In this document: piece by piece, positions 35,726-45,200 of the stretch | Layout: each line of letters starts with the position of its first letter | Position numbering within the stretch: the stretch's first letter is position 1 | Assembly: GCA_037127255.1 (NCBI GenBank) | Contig: JBANSL010000006.1 | Span: forward strand, 86,724,107 to 86,788,106 | DNA: 64,000 bases | Direction: 5' to 3' | DNA from: Persicaria tinctoria | Lineage: Eukaryota; Streptophyta; Magnoliopsida; Caryophyllales; Polygonaceae | The notes under the pieces: model-generated | What the model was told of the DNA's origin: nothing | The model's database searches: none | What the model saw: the letters and a program-made list of their open reading frames with translations, nothing else | Position numbers and translations under genes: made by a program

Positions 35726-35776
35726 TATTCTAACGTTGTTTGCTTTGCCCCAGGTGAAGCAAACAACGTTAGAATA
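35726..35776. repeat. 20-bp perfect inverted repeat at the LTR/integrase junction
   Basis: Arms 35726-35745 and 35757-35776 are exactly complementary (core TTCTAACGTTGTTTGCTT), separated by 11 bases. The right arm opens the integrase fragment. The arm sequence therefore seems to be copied in inverse from the pol side onto the LTR side. Confidence 0.9.
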
Positions 35777-36470
35777 TTATGGTTTAGGAATCGCATCTGC
35801 GTCCCCAATGTCCTTGAGATCCGACATACCATCCTTCATGAAGCTCATGCATCTGGCTATTCGGTGCATCCTGGAGCTAGTAAGATGTATAAGGACCTGA
35901 GAGAAAACTACTAGTGGTCTGGTATGAAGAATGAAGTGACCGAGCACGTGGTCAGATGCTTGGTATGCCAGCAGGTCAAGATTGAGCACCAGAGACCTGG
36001 TGGGAAGCTCCAACCACTCCCAGTACCCACATGGAAGTGGGAACAAATTTCGATGGATTTCGTTATGTGGCTCCCTAAGGGTCAAGGGTAGAAGGATGTC
36101 ATTTGGGTGATAGTTGATCGACTCACCAAATGTGCACACTTTATTACTATTCGGTCTAACTGGAAACCGGCAAAGCTATCAGAATTATACCTTCAGCACA
36201 TCGTCCGCCTTCACGGTATTCCTTCGTCCATTGTCTCTGATCGCGATGGACGATTCATCTCAGAGTTCTGGAAGAAGCTGCATGAGGGACTTGGTACTCA
36301 GTTGAATTTCAGTACCGCTTGTCACCCCAGACAGATGGTCAGTCAGAGAGGACCATCTAGACACTAGAGGATATGCTAAGAGCCTGTGTCTTGGATAGAC
36401 CGACGGATTGGGAAAGCAGTTTGAGTCTGATCGAGTTCACCAACAACAACAGCTGACATGCATCCATAAA
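35757..36470 (+). pseudogene. Gypsy integrase, zinc-binding and catalytic core fragment
   Basis: H2C2 zinc-binding motif: RHTILHEAHASGYSVHPG (two His) and VVRCLVCQQVK (two Cys), with a stop at KENY*WSGM between them. The core follows: MDFVMWLPK (Asp), VIVDRLTKCAHFI, then HGIPSSIVSDRDGRF (second Asp), FWKKLHEGLGTQLNFSTACHPR and a frameshift. Stops at TAG and TGA codons show it is dead. Confidence 0.88.
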
Positions 36471-36471
36471 G

Positions 36472-37182
36472 ATGGCTCCTTTTGAAGCCCTCTATGGACG
36501 GAAGTGTGGATTGCTAGTATGTTGGGATGATGTGACTGATGCCATCCATATAGGTCCAGAGCTGTTAGAGAATATAGCTAAAGAACTTGCGATGATCAAG
36601 CAACGAATGTTGACCGCTCAGAGTCATCAAAAGTCTTATGCCGACCCTAGGCGTAAAGAGGTCAACTTTGAGGTGGGCGACAAGGTGTTCGTGAAAGTGT
36701 CACCCACGAAGGGAGTCTTCCGATTCGGAAAGCGAGGGAAGCTGAACCCTCGATATGTCGAGTCATTTGACGTTCTACAATGTGTAGGTAATGTTGCCTA
36801 CCGCCTTGCTCTGCCTCCGTCAGCTCATCCAGTACATGACGTCTTTCATGTATCACTGCTACGGAAGTACGTGCCCGACCCGACCCACATCTTGAGCTAT
36901 AAGGACATTGAGGTCCGCACACATGACGTCTTTCATCTATCACTGCTACGGAAGTACATGCCCGACCCGACGCACATCTTGAGCTATAAGGACATTGAGG
37001 TCCGCCTCACCGGAACCTACGAGGAAGAACCGGTGCGGATTCTAGAGCGACGAGAGAAGCAACTTTGCACCAAAGTAGTTCCGATCATCAAGGTGCTTTG
37101 GTCAAAGCGCGGGATTGAGGAGGTGACTTGGGAAACTAAGGAAGAAATGCGGAAACGCTCTCCTCGGTTGTTTTCTACTTAG
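36472..37182 (+). pseudogene. Gypsy integrase C-terminal part with chromodomain-like end
   Basis: A 236-aa frame: MAPFEALYGRKC, then the C-terminal integrase module (FEVGDKVFVKVSP...GKLNPRYVESFDVL), then DVFHVSLLRKYVPDP. The end, KVVPIIKVLWSKRGIEEVTW, is a chromodomain-type tail. A 29-residue segment (HDVFHVSLLRKY...IEVRT) occurs twice because 36834-36920 is tandemly duplicated at 36921-37007. The open frame survived that duplication because the unit is 87 bp. Confidence 0.88.
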
Positions 37183-37200
37183 CGCGATTCGCATAGTGAT

Positions 37201-38275
37201 TCCATTAACTCCTTTCTTCGAATATTAATAAATAAGGGAAGCTTGGCAGATACCTTTTGTCATGGTTCATTTGGTTAATGTTTTGGATTCATCTTTACAA
37301 CCTTACAGGTTTGAGTCAAATTAGGGAATTGGTGTGCGAATTGATAATATTCTAACGTTGAATTCCATATAACCTATGAACACTTCCCTACTAGTATTCC
37401 TTTTACTTTATATAGTCGGCTCTAGTATGTTGATACTTCTAATTCCATACAAAATTGGTCAACCCGTGTTTTTATAGACACCGAGAAAGAGTCGGGAAGT
37501 GCTCCCTATAGACTCTATAGAAAGGCTCCTATGTTTCACTTCTGTATAATAAAAAATAATACCCGCATGTGAAATCAGTGATTAATGATCGATATGTCAT
37601 ACGTAAGGTTCTTCAAGAGGATAATAGTAACTTTTTATGTAGGTAGGTTCACCTTTCCTGAATCTTGATAGTAGTAAACGATCATGGGTTATATACCCCA
37701 TCTCTCCTTTCCATGATTGAGCAACCGAACTCTCATTGGTAAAAAGCTTGAGAATAGTACTTTTAAATATAAATATACACGATTTATATTTATGATGAAG
37801 ACAAGGACGCAAGGACGCATGTGCTGAAGAACCGGACAACGTTCATGTTGATAAACCAGAAGACGAAGACACACAACTTATCTCATATGAATAAGGCTGG
37901 CTAGTTTGTCACAATGGTTGCCTTCAAAGCCACTTGGGCCATTTGGCAACCTGGAAAAGGAAGCCAGATGGGGCTGAGACGAAAGCCAATGACAAGTTAG
38001 TTAACCCCGTTTCTTATGGGATGCGAGTTCACTTACCTCGAGCAATGGGTGTGAATATTAAAATAGGTCTTTCAGAATTTTATTATCCTTATTTTCGATA
38101 GTAACTACGGAGATACACTCTATTCATAGGAGTAAGAATTTTAAGCTTTGCCATTGAGGAGTTCGGAAAACAATAATTTACTTTAGATGTAAGTCTCATC
38201 GCTCACGTATCCGATAAGGACATTAAGCGAATCATTCTTAAATTCTACCCATTCGGGAACCATTGTCAGATACAC
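37201..38275. other. No recognisable gene
   Basis: Moderately AT-rich DNA with only short frames. It contains no transposon ends that I can identify. It lies between the gypsy remnant and the multigene cassette. The left end of the cassette must be in or near this stretch. Confidence 0.4.
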
Positions 38276-38668
38276 CTAGCTCTGCGCGTAATACCTTTCC
38301 CCTGCGTTGAACGCTCGAAGCTTGCGGATAACATGATCACATAGGCCCTCAGCCCCGATACTATAAACGTCGTAACGACAAAATCTTCTGATGTGATTCG
38401 CGATTTGCGCCTCTGCATCCAAGTAATACGATTTGGGAAATCCTCTGTCGTCATAACAATGCGCACAACAGAAGTGGAGCGGATATCCAATGTCGGTGCC
38501 CGACATGTCGATTTGACACTGAAATATAAAGCACGAATTTCCTGGAAGGTATGCTGGATGCTTGCAGGTGCATTCCACCGGCCACTCAGGCTCCGAGAAA
38601 CGAACTAATGTGACTTTGTACTCCAGATAACCTGCCGTCCGCCGATATAGTTCCGTGGTAGTCACCAT
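38276..38668 (-). CDS. Small CxCxH protein, paralogue A
   Basis: 130 aa, no family name known to me. The motif CTCKH starts at residue 33, preceded by a 31-residue leader plus one residue. Exactly the same spacing occurs before CNCQH in paralogues B (38980) and C (40147). Further cysteines follow (NSCFIFQCQ, FCCAHC), then an amphipathic segment (LDAEAQIANHIRRFC...LCDHVIRKLRAF) that lines up with the EAI...DLFS...VR.AN.K.KKYAF region of B and C. The Cys/His pattern suggests metal binding. A TATA-like ATTTATA (reverse of TATAAAT) at 38720-38726 lies 52 bases upstream of the ATG, and palindrome cluster C1 lies beyond it. The frame is intact. Function unknown; a role as an element-encoded accessory protein is inference. 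Confidence 0.6.
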   Translation of the reverse strand: MVTTTELYRRTAGYLEYKVTLVRFSEPEWPVECTCKHPAYLPGNSCFIFQCQIDMSGTDIGYPLHFCCAHCYDDRGFPKSYYLDAEAQIANHIRRFCRYDVYSIGAEGLCDHVIRKLRAFNAGERYYAQS

Positions 38669-38734
38669 TTTGTGATTCGGTGGACACCCGGTGTGGTGGT
38701 TTCTGTGGCGGATGGCATGATTTATAGGGCAGAC

Positions 38735-38910
38735 ACCGCAAGGGGCGGCGGTGTAACCGGTCCGGTTCGGTTCGGTCCGGTCCGGACCAACGTTTCACGT
38801 TTTTGGAGCATGGATACCGCATGCGCATACGGTATATCATACACCGCATTTACATGCGGTATGATCACCGCATGTAAAAGCGGTGATAATTACCGCATGT
38901 CCAGGCGGTA
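38735..38910. promoter_or_regulatory. Palindrome cluster C1 (bidirectional promoter of A and B)
   Basis: Five copies of ACCGC-N8-GCGGT or one-mismatch versions (for example 38735-38752, 38816-38833 and 38892-38909). It lies between the divergent genes A (minus) and B (plus). TATA-like boxes stand at nearly equal distances from both ATGs (38720-38726 and 38923-38928). Confidence 0.75.
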
Positions 38911-38979
38911 GTCCCATTTGGCTATAAGAACCGGTGTTTCGTACCGCAAAGGAAGCAGAGGATTCAAAACAGTCAAATC

Positions 38980-39504
38980 ATGGTTAGAATAGCTGGGTTT
39001 CAAGGTGAGACAGAGATGGGTGTGTCATACAAAATAATACGCGATAAGATTTCGAGGCCATACGAAGATTATTTGTGCAATTGTCAGCACAAGCGGTGGT
39101 GCCAGGCGTTCCCTTGCTGTCTTGCTCATGTTGTCTGCTACAAAGGCGTTGAAGGCGACAGATACGCTTGCTCGGAGCCGGTTGAACTGGCGTGTTTGAG
39201 AGGTCACCAATTACACGTTGAGGAGCCCGAGTCATACTACCGGGAGGCGGTAGAGGCAATCAAATGCGCAATCAGCGACCTATTCAGCGATGTCAGGCTA
39301 CACTGCGCACTTGAGATTGCAAGGTTTACTGTCGACAACGCCGTCCGTCCAGCGAACGACAAAGTGAAGAAGTACGCATTCAACCGCATTGAGATCCAGA
39401 TTGGCCCGCGTATTCTCGAGGAGTCAGTAGGTAGTTGTACAGATCCTAACGTGTGGGACCCTTTGCAAGGTATACCATATTCACAAGTAGAGTGGAGTCT
39501 GTAG
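38980..39504 (+). CDS. Small CxCxH protein, paralogue B
   Basis: 174 aa, unnamed family. Layout: 31-residue leader, LCNCQH (residues 32-37), CCLAHVVC (about 46-53), LACLRGHQL, then a predicted helical part EAVEAIKCAISDLFS, IARFTVDNAVRPANDKVKKYAFNRI, and EESVGSC near residue 150. Paralogue C shares all these blocks. The start ATG lies 52 bases after a TATAAG (38923-38928) that follows palindrome cluster C1. B and C converge, with 154 bases between their stop codons. Intact frame. Cys/His spacing suggests a small zinc-binding fold. Function unknown. Confidence 0.65.
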   Translation: MVRIAGFQGETEMGVSYKIIRDKISRPYEDYLCNCQHKRWCQAFPCCLAHVVCYKGVEGDRYACSEPVELACLRGHQLHVEEPESYYREAVEAIKCAISDLFSDVRLHCALEIARFTVDNAVRPANDKVKKYAFNRIEIQIGPRILEESVGSCTDPNVWDPLQGIPYSQVEWSL

Positions 39505-39658
39505 GTAGTTGTTTCGTATAATTCCTCCGCATATTTAATGGCTTGATAGAGCCTTGTGAAGTTCATTTATCAGCGAAATATAAATGCTGGATTAACTCGT
39601 GACCGATTACATTCACTATAAATGATACACAACAATTTAGGACACGACAACATTTTAC

Positions 39659-40147
39659 CTATGGTACATAACAACTACCAACTGACTCCTCTACATTGCT
39701 CGGCAAAATGTGAATATTTATTCGGTGAAACGCGTACTTTCGAAGCTTGGTGTTTGCACGCCGCACGACTTTTTCCACGGTGTATCTTGCCACCTGCGTT
39801 GCATTGGCCAATCCAAAGTTGGAGAAAAAGTCGCTAACAAGCTCCGTAATTGCCTCCGTCGCGTGAATATAATATGCTGCAGGGTTATCCCTATACGAGT
39901 ACGGCCTTGTCATGCGGACATCCTCGTAAGTCACTCCTTCAATGCACTCGAGGTCCACTGAATCCGAAACTCTTGTTGTATCGCGTTCTTCGCATACAAC
40001 TTGGCAAAGGCAGCACAGCCATCCTGTCGAGCTTCTATGCTGACAGTTGCACAATATATCGTCTGATGGCGTTTGAAAAGTTTCGACTATAAGTCTAAAC
40101 CTGGTGCCAGATCTTGTCTCCGTTTCATACACGTTGGTAGTTGGCAT
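39659..40147 (-). CDS. Small CxCxH protein, paralogue C
   Basis: 162 aa from the ATG at 40147. An upstream in-frame ATG at 40201 is rejected because it overlaps the TATA-like box. The chosen start also gives exactly the same 31-residue leader before LCNCQH as in B. Shared blocks: LCNCQH, CCLCQVVC, a helical part with HATEAITELVSDFFS and VARYTVEKVVRRANTKLRKYAF, and EESVGSC near the end. TATAAAA (reverse of 40186-40192) is about 40 bases upstream and palindrome cluster C2 abuts it. Frame intact. Unknown function; family membership with A and B is clear. Confidence 0.65.
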   Translation of the reverse strand: MPTTNVYETETRSGTRFRLIVETFQTPSDDILCNCQHRSSTGWLCCLCQVVCEERDTTRVSDSVDLECIEGVTYEDVRMTRPYSYRDNPAAYYIHATEAITELVSDFFSNFGLANATQVARYTVEKVVRRANTKLRKYAFHRINIHILPSNVEESVGSCYVP

Positions 40148-40199
40148 AGTGGTTATGGTATACTGAAATTCTCTAACAACCACTTTTTTATAGGTGTCC

Positions 40200-40353
40200 A
40201 CCGCATTTACATGCGGTATATATCATCATATGTATACCGCATGACGATGCGGTATACACGGCACGCGGTATACATATGTATACCGCGTGAGAATGCGGTA
40301 TACATAGGTATACCGCATCGTCATATGTATACCGCATCGTCATGTATACCGCA
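40200..40353. promoter_or_regulatory. Palindrome cluster C2 upstream of gene C
   Basis: Three full ACCGC-N8-GCGGT sites (starting at 40200, 40236 and about 40282) plus at least three half-sites GTATACCGCAT. It directly abuts the TATA-like box of paralogue C. From 40354 to 40549 no gene is recognised. Confidence 0.75.
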
Positions 40354-40549
40354 TTATGTCATCTTCCCTGCAAGTGGATTGGAGTCTAAGGGCAGACATT
40401 ATGCAACGTACCATCACGGCGACACCATTGAATTGTATGAATTTTTGATAATTTCAAGGAATAACACATTACATGAAAACGGATAAAGTGCGTCATTTTT
40501 CATATTACTTAAAAAGATAACATTGCAGCAAAAGTAACTCAGTCACAAA

Positions 40550-40987
40550 TCAAAGAAAATCATCAGTTACATTCTCCGGCGGCACTACGACTACCCGAAA
40601 CCGAGAGTTGCCTAAGTAGCTAAACATCAACCCCGCCCCTACACGCACGTCACGGGATCTCGCGAAATTATTCCATCCTTCTGCGAGCCAGAGCGCCCCG
40701 GATCTGTTGCGGTCAACCCGGATGCTAGTGCCTCTTCTCCATGCCCCATTAGTCAGCGTTATTCTTTCGACACCGGCCAGCCCGTATTCTTCCTCGAAGT
40801 TGGAAGGCAGATGCTGCAATTTTTACGATGTACTTGGTGACTTCGGAACAATGTGATTTATGACAGACGACAGAATGGGGCTTACCAATAATTGTGTCAG
40901 CGAGACGTCTTCTACCCACCAGAAAATATCCCTCGGTCCGCTACCTGAGACTGAGTAGAAAGGTCTTGGGGTATTACCAGCCGCCAT
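40550..40987 (-). CDS. Single B3-domain DNA-binding protein
   Basis: Two exons: 40987-40886 and 40813-40550 (GTAAG donor, TTGCAG acceptor, phase 0), 121 aa. Residues about 34-121 form a B3 fold: HLPSNFEEEYGL, ITLTNGAWRRGTSIRV, ALWLAEGWNNFARSRDVRVGAGLMFSYLG and SRFRVVVV. GW..F, the basic strand and the G-x-x-L-x-F turn are family hallmarks. B3 proteins of plants bind short DNA motifs through a pseudobarrel. This one has almost nothing besides B3. A TATAAAT (reverse of 41019-41025) is about 35 bases upstream of the ATG, and palindrome cluster C3 lies beyond it. It is a good candidate for the factor that recognises the ACCGCAT half-site; that link is inference. Confidence 0.8.
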
Positions 40988-41060
40988 GTTGTAATAATCA
41001 CCACATCGCACGGGGGTCATTTATAGCGGGAAAACGTGGCCCGTTGTATGCCAGAAGTAT

Positions 41061-41234
41061 ACCGCATATTCATGCGGTATATGCGAGAACTATACACGTA
41101 CATACATGAATAGCGCATGTATATGCGCGATATACACCGCCTATACATGCGGTATACAAGCGGTATACCGCCTATACATGCGGTATACAATACCGCCTAC
41201 ATATGCGGTATACATTACCGCATGTGTAAACGGT
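41061..41234. promoter_or_regulatory. Palindrome cluster C3 upstream of the B3 gene
   Basis: Five or six ACCGC-N8-GCGGT variants, including two identical ACCGCCTATACATGCGGT sites and ACCGCATGTGTAAACGGT at 41217-41234. It faces the B3 gene on the minus strand. Confidence 0.75.
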
Positions 41235-41254
41235 ATGCAAAAAAGGCCGGAAAC

Positions 41255-41510
41255 GTAAAGGCACGGGTACACCGTGATCTTCTTCCGCCATCGGAATTGG
41301 TCGTCCAAATTCCATCGGTCGAAGGAGAGCGAGCCTCTTATAAAAGTGCGAAACTGATAGATTCCGTCGTGAGTTCCGACGAAAGTTCCCAGCTTCGTCC
41401 TCATGTAAGAGGATCATTCTCCCTTGACAGATTTAATTTAGACGCCCACTCCAATGACGAACGAAGATGACGGTGTACCCGTACCTGTACGTTTCCGAAG
41501 CATTTACAAT
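41255..41510. repeat. Imperfect foldback with ~110-bp arms
   Basis: The minus strand of about 41255-41360 resembles the plus strand of about 41400-41510. Both carry AAGAGG.TC..TCTCC.TTGAC...TTTA and ACGGTGTACCCGT.CCT.TACGTTTCCG in the same order. The arms differ at roughly a quarter to a third of positions. Overlapping open frames on both strands here are probably by-products of this inverted duplication. Confidence 0.6.
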
Positions 41511-41653
41511 TTTGTTTGGATGATCAATAGTCATCCACAGGATAATGTTAAAGACGTCATGGGCGTCCATATATACTATCACAACGTCTTTCACAATATC
41601 ACGCGGATACCTATTGCATTTTATTAGATCGAAGCTACATAACCCCACATCGA

Positions 41654-41747
41654 AGCGATATAAGCCGAGCAACATGCCAGCGGCCTGCGATTTCAATCGA
41701 AAGACACACATCGTCGGCCGTGGCATGTTGCCTAGGCTATCATCGCT
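41654..41747 (+). ncRNA. Hairpin 1 (miRNA-precursor-like foldback)
   Basis: 94 nt. The 5' arm starts AGCGATATAAGCC and the 3' arm (reversed) AGCGATGATAGCC, with an 11-bp perfect core GCAACATGCCA/TGGCATGTTGC, then CGGCC and CGAT pairs. About 32 pairs in total, with a loop of about 18 nt. Its length and mismatch level resemble a plant miRNA precursor. The 3' arm is slightly reminiscent of miR169 star sequences, but I do not claim identity. Transcription is not shown. Confidence 0.5.
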
Positions 41748-41793
41748 GTTGAGCCATGAAAAAAGCATAAATTTTAATTAATTTATAAGACGA

Positions 41794-41889
41794 AGCGATA
41801 TAACCCGTGCAAACTAGTCAATGGTCAAAAATTTCGTTCCGAAGACACAAATCTTTGGCCATGACTAGTTCGCACAGAGTATCATCTCT
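41794..41889 (+). ncRNA. Hairpin 2, tandem paralogue of hairpin 1
   Basis: 96 nt, 140 bases downstream of hairpin 1 and starting with the same CGAAGCGATATAA phrase. The 5' arm GCAAACTAGTCA pairs with the 3' arm TGACTAGTTCGC (11 of 12), continuing through ATGG/CCAT and CAAA..ATTT pairs. Loop regions of the two copies are similar (CGAAAGACACACAT versus CGAAGACACAAAT), while the arms differ and yet pair, so paired positions changed together. Confidence 0.5.
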
Positions 41890-41941
41890 TTTCCGCCACG
41901 ACAAATGTCACGGACCGGCCATGGGGTATATATAGATGCAT

Positions 41942-42114
41942 ACCGCATGGCCAAGCGGTATACTGTATACCGTTTACCTATGCGGTGATGTACCGCATAC
42001 CCATACGGTATGTATGCACCGTTCAACTATGCGGTGGGCCCACATATTCAAATAAATCAGCCCCAATGATCAACTGGAAACACCGCATAGGCAAACACCG
42101 CATAGGCATGTGGT
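41942..42114. promoter_or_regulatory. Palindrome cluster C4 upstream of the transposase-OTU gene
   Basis: About five ACCGC-N8-GCGGT variants (for example 41943-41960 with ACCGCATGGCCAAGCGGT and ACCGCATACCCATACGGT at 41992-42009). A TATAAG at 42130-42135 and the ATG at 42202 follow. On the other side a TATATATA (41926-41934) faces the hairpins. Confidence 0.75.
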
Positions 42115-42201
42115 GTTCATGCATTACTGTATAAGAAGTCCCCCGCTCTCCGTTGGAATGCATCCAATCCCATCACCCCCAATCAACGGTCATTTTCTAA
42201 A

Positions 42202-45200
42202 ATGGTTAACGACGACACCGGCCGACGACCTTCAAGCCCGGGGGAGGAAGCACCTGCCGCGACGCCAATGGCCGATAACTCACCAGCACCTCGTCTTCCG
42301 GTATGTGATTAATGTTTATCATTTGGAATGTCGTTGTAGGTAGAATATAGGTAGTGGAATCATATTGAATGGAAACCAAGATATAGGTACCGATTTTTAA
42401 ATGTAGGGGAATAAATTAGGTTCTGAACTAGAGCAGACAGAAACCATGAATGGTTCGCGTAATATATATACACTGTTTGCATGCTAGCAGCTGCCACTTG
42501 AGGAGCAGGCTGATCCGATGCCGGAAGCCGGTCAGGACGATGAGGCCCGTAACCAGGAGTACCGCGATTACACTGCCGAATTTGCTACATCCGAGACGTG
42601 GACCAATCGCGACGATCTCCTACAACATTGCCGTGGCATTGCAGTAAAGCTGAATATGGTTTTGACAATCAAGCGTTCTTGGGCGAGCACTCCTACAAGG
42701 CGTGGGAGTCTATTGCTCGCATGTGAGAAGTACGACCAGTACACTCCCCGTAAGAGACAGCTAGTAGCCGGAGATGATGCAAGCGGGAACACGCGTAGAG
42801 CTGTGTCGAAGATAGAGGGGTGTCCGTTTGCATTGTCTGGCGTGGAGTTCAAACGGGGCGAATGGGGCCTGAACGTTATTCATGGCAAGCACAACCATCT
42901 ACTCCCCGGTGCATTGGACGGTCACCCGTACGTCGGACGGATGGATGCAGATGAAAGAGACACTACGTTGGCCCTTACCGTCGCTGGGACCCCACCAAAA
43001 CCGATTTTAGCTACATTGAAGATGACAGCTGACGCACGACAGAAGCTAAACTTCACATCGCGGCGCCAAGTGTACAATGCGAGAGCAAAGTTTAAAGCTG
43101 AAGGGAGAGGAGATCGAACAGTCTCCCAGGAAGCACTCCGCATTTTGCGGGATAAGGGTTACTACTATTGTACGAGGAGATCCCCTGACGATCCCAACAG
43201 GCTTCAAGATCTATTCATCGCCCATACTGACGCTCGACATCTTCTAGCCATGTTTCCATACGTCGTCCTCGTCGATAGTACATACCGGACGAATGCGTAA
43301 GTTTCTATATACACTAATTCTTTAACCCATTCCCACCACGACATGCGAACTCAAATATTTCATTGTGCAGGTACGGGATCCCTTTGTGTGAGTTCGTTGG
43401 ATTTACTTGCACAAAGAAGAACTTCGTCATCGGGTTCTGCTTCATGTCGCACGAGAACACAAATACGTACATTTGGGCGTTGGGGCAGCTCGTTTACCTC
43501 ATGCGAGGTAATCTTCCTAACGTTATTGTCACTGATCGAGAGCTGGGGTTGATTGCGGCGCTACGAGAAGTTCTTCCCAACGTCAGGCACATGTTGTGCA
43601 CAGTGCACGTCCTCCGACGATGCGAAGAAGCTGCTTTCCAGAAGTCAAAGAATCTTGATGTTGCTAGGCGTTTCAAGAACGCATGTGTTGGCCTGTTCCA
43701 ATCCAGATCGGTTGAAACTTTTGCCGCTAGAAGGAGGGGTATGCATGCAGAGTGGGGGCATGTTGAAGGGCTTATGCCGTATTTGGAGGCGACGTGGTTA
43801 CGAGATTACTCGGAGCAGATAGTTCGTGCATGGACAGACGCAATCCAGCATTTTGGTACGACCACGACGAATAGGTGCGCCTACATTTTCAATTTAAAAT
43901 TCATTATACCCGTAATTTGTTTAGGTATAACGATTTCCAACTGCGATTCACACTTATCTTTTAGGGTTGAGGCTGCTCATTCTGTGTTGAAAAAGACCTT
44001 AAACTCTGCAGTCGGTGATTTCACTCACGTGATAAACACAATCGATCTCATGATGTCGGATCAAATTTGGGAGGTGAAGAATACATTGGGGAGAGCGAAC
44101 AACACCTGGCCTATAGACTCCCACGACCTATGGATTTTCGATCGAATTCGGAATGTTGTGTCGAAGGAATGTTTCAACTTGTTGTTCAAAATCTACACAA
44201 AGATGGAAGCCGAGCCACCGTCGCAACCATGCAGAGATGCCTATTGGAGGGACGTCTACGATCTTCCATGCACACATGACATGCAAGCTTGTCGAGACAC
44301 CCAGATACCCATCAGACCATCCCAGATACATAATTTTTGGAAGCAATTGGATTTCAAGAGGCCTCATGTGGACAACGTCCAGGATAACACTCCACTCAGC
44401 AGAGCTGATGTGGACATGTCGCGCATGATCAGTTTGTTCCAGAGCGGAGCTATGGACGAGGATACTCGTTGGAGAATCGCTTCGGCATTCAACGACGGGG
44501 ATCGTCCGTCCCAGACACCGTTGACCACCCCTGACCCGGAGGACCGTAGACCGCCCGGGAGACCGAGGACTCGCCACCCCTGTCAGACGAACCCTCTACC
44601 TTGGGAACGTGAGCGTGCTCGGGCTCAACGCCAGGCAGATAGACAGGCGACCACTGGATCCGCATGAGGGCGAGGCCGAGGTCGGGGTCAACCGGCATCA
44701 AACAAAACAGATGACGTGGAAGGTAATGAGGAGGCCACTGGGTCCAACGACATTGCCATCGACGACCCTCCCAGGGGCCGAGGAGTAGGCAGAGGCCGAG
44801 GACGGGGTCGTGGAAGGGGACGTGGACGAGGTCGAGGTCGATCGGCGTCGGAGCCAGCTCCGGAGATTGTAAGTGACATTCCAACACCAGCACCTACGGC
44901 GCTTCCACCACAGAATATACCTCGAGTAGAATTCAATTGGGGCACTGACAACGTCGACGAATTCATGATTACTTTCGTACGAGCCGTCACAAATGTTGCA
45001 GGTGATGGTCACTGTGGGTATAGGTCTTTAGCTTGTCTTCTCAACTTGGGACAAGACGCATGGCCTCGAGTTCGACGAGAGCTGGCCGTTGAGTTGCAGG
45101 TGCATTCAGATCGGTACCATTACTATCCGGCCTTACAGGAGCTCATCATGAGGGTCAACTATTTCGGCACGTGTCATGATGCTACGTATTGGATGGAGAT

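Larger units (their letters stand above)
34477..37200 (+). mobile_element. Ty3-gypsy (chromovirus-like) element, internally deleted
   Basis: 34477-35725 looks like an LTR (TGAAATACCCCAAATTATTT at the start, then an AT-rich part, then a GC-rich leader). It is joined directly to the integrase region of pol at 35757, so primer site, gag, protease and reverse transcriptase are missing. The pol remnant ends at 37182 and no downstream LTR was recognised. Confidence 0.65.

Noticed and set aside
37201..38275. Organelle DNA insertion
   Set aside because: Some phrases looked organelle-like at first, but no organelle gene could be recognised.
40148..40201. Upstream ATG at 40201 as the start of paralogue C
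   Set aside because: It overlaps the TATA-like box, and the start at 40147 gives the same leader length as paralogue B.
41654..41747. Assignment of hairpin 1 to the miR169 family
   Set aside because: The 3' arm resembles a miR169 star strand only partly, and the spacing between conserved ends is shorter.
41433..41768. 111-aa minus-strand open frame as a sixth cassette gene
   Set aside because: It overlaps hairpin 1 and the foldback, has no recognised motif, and its TATA-like sequence is 160 bases away. The RNA-hairpin reading explains the region better.
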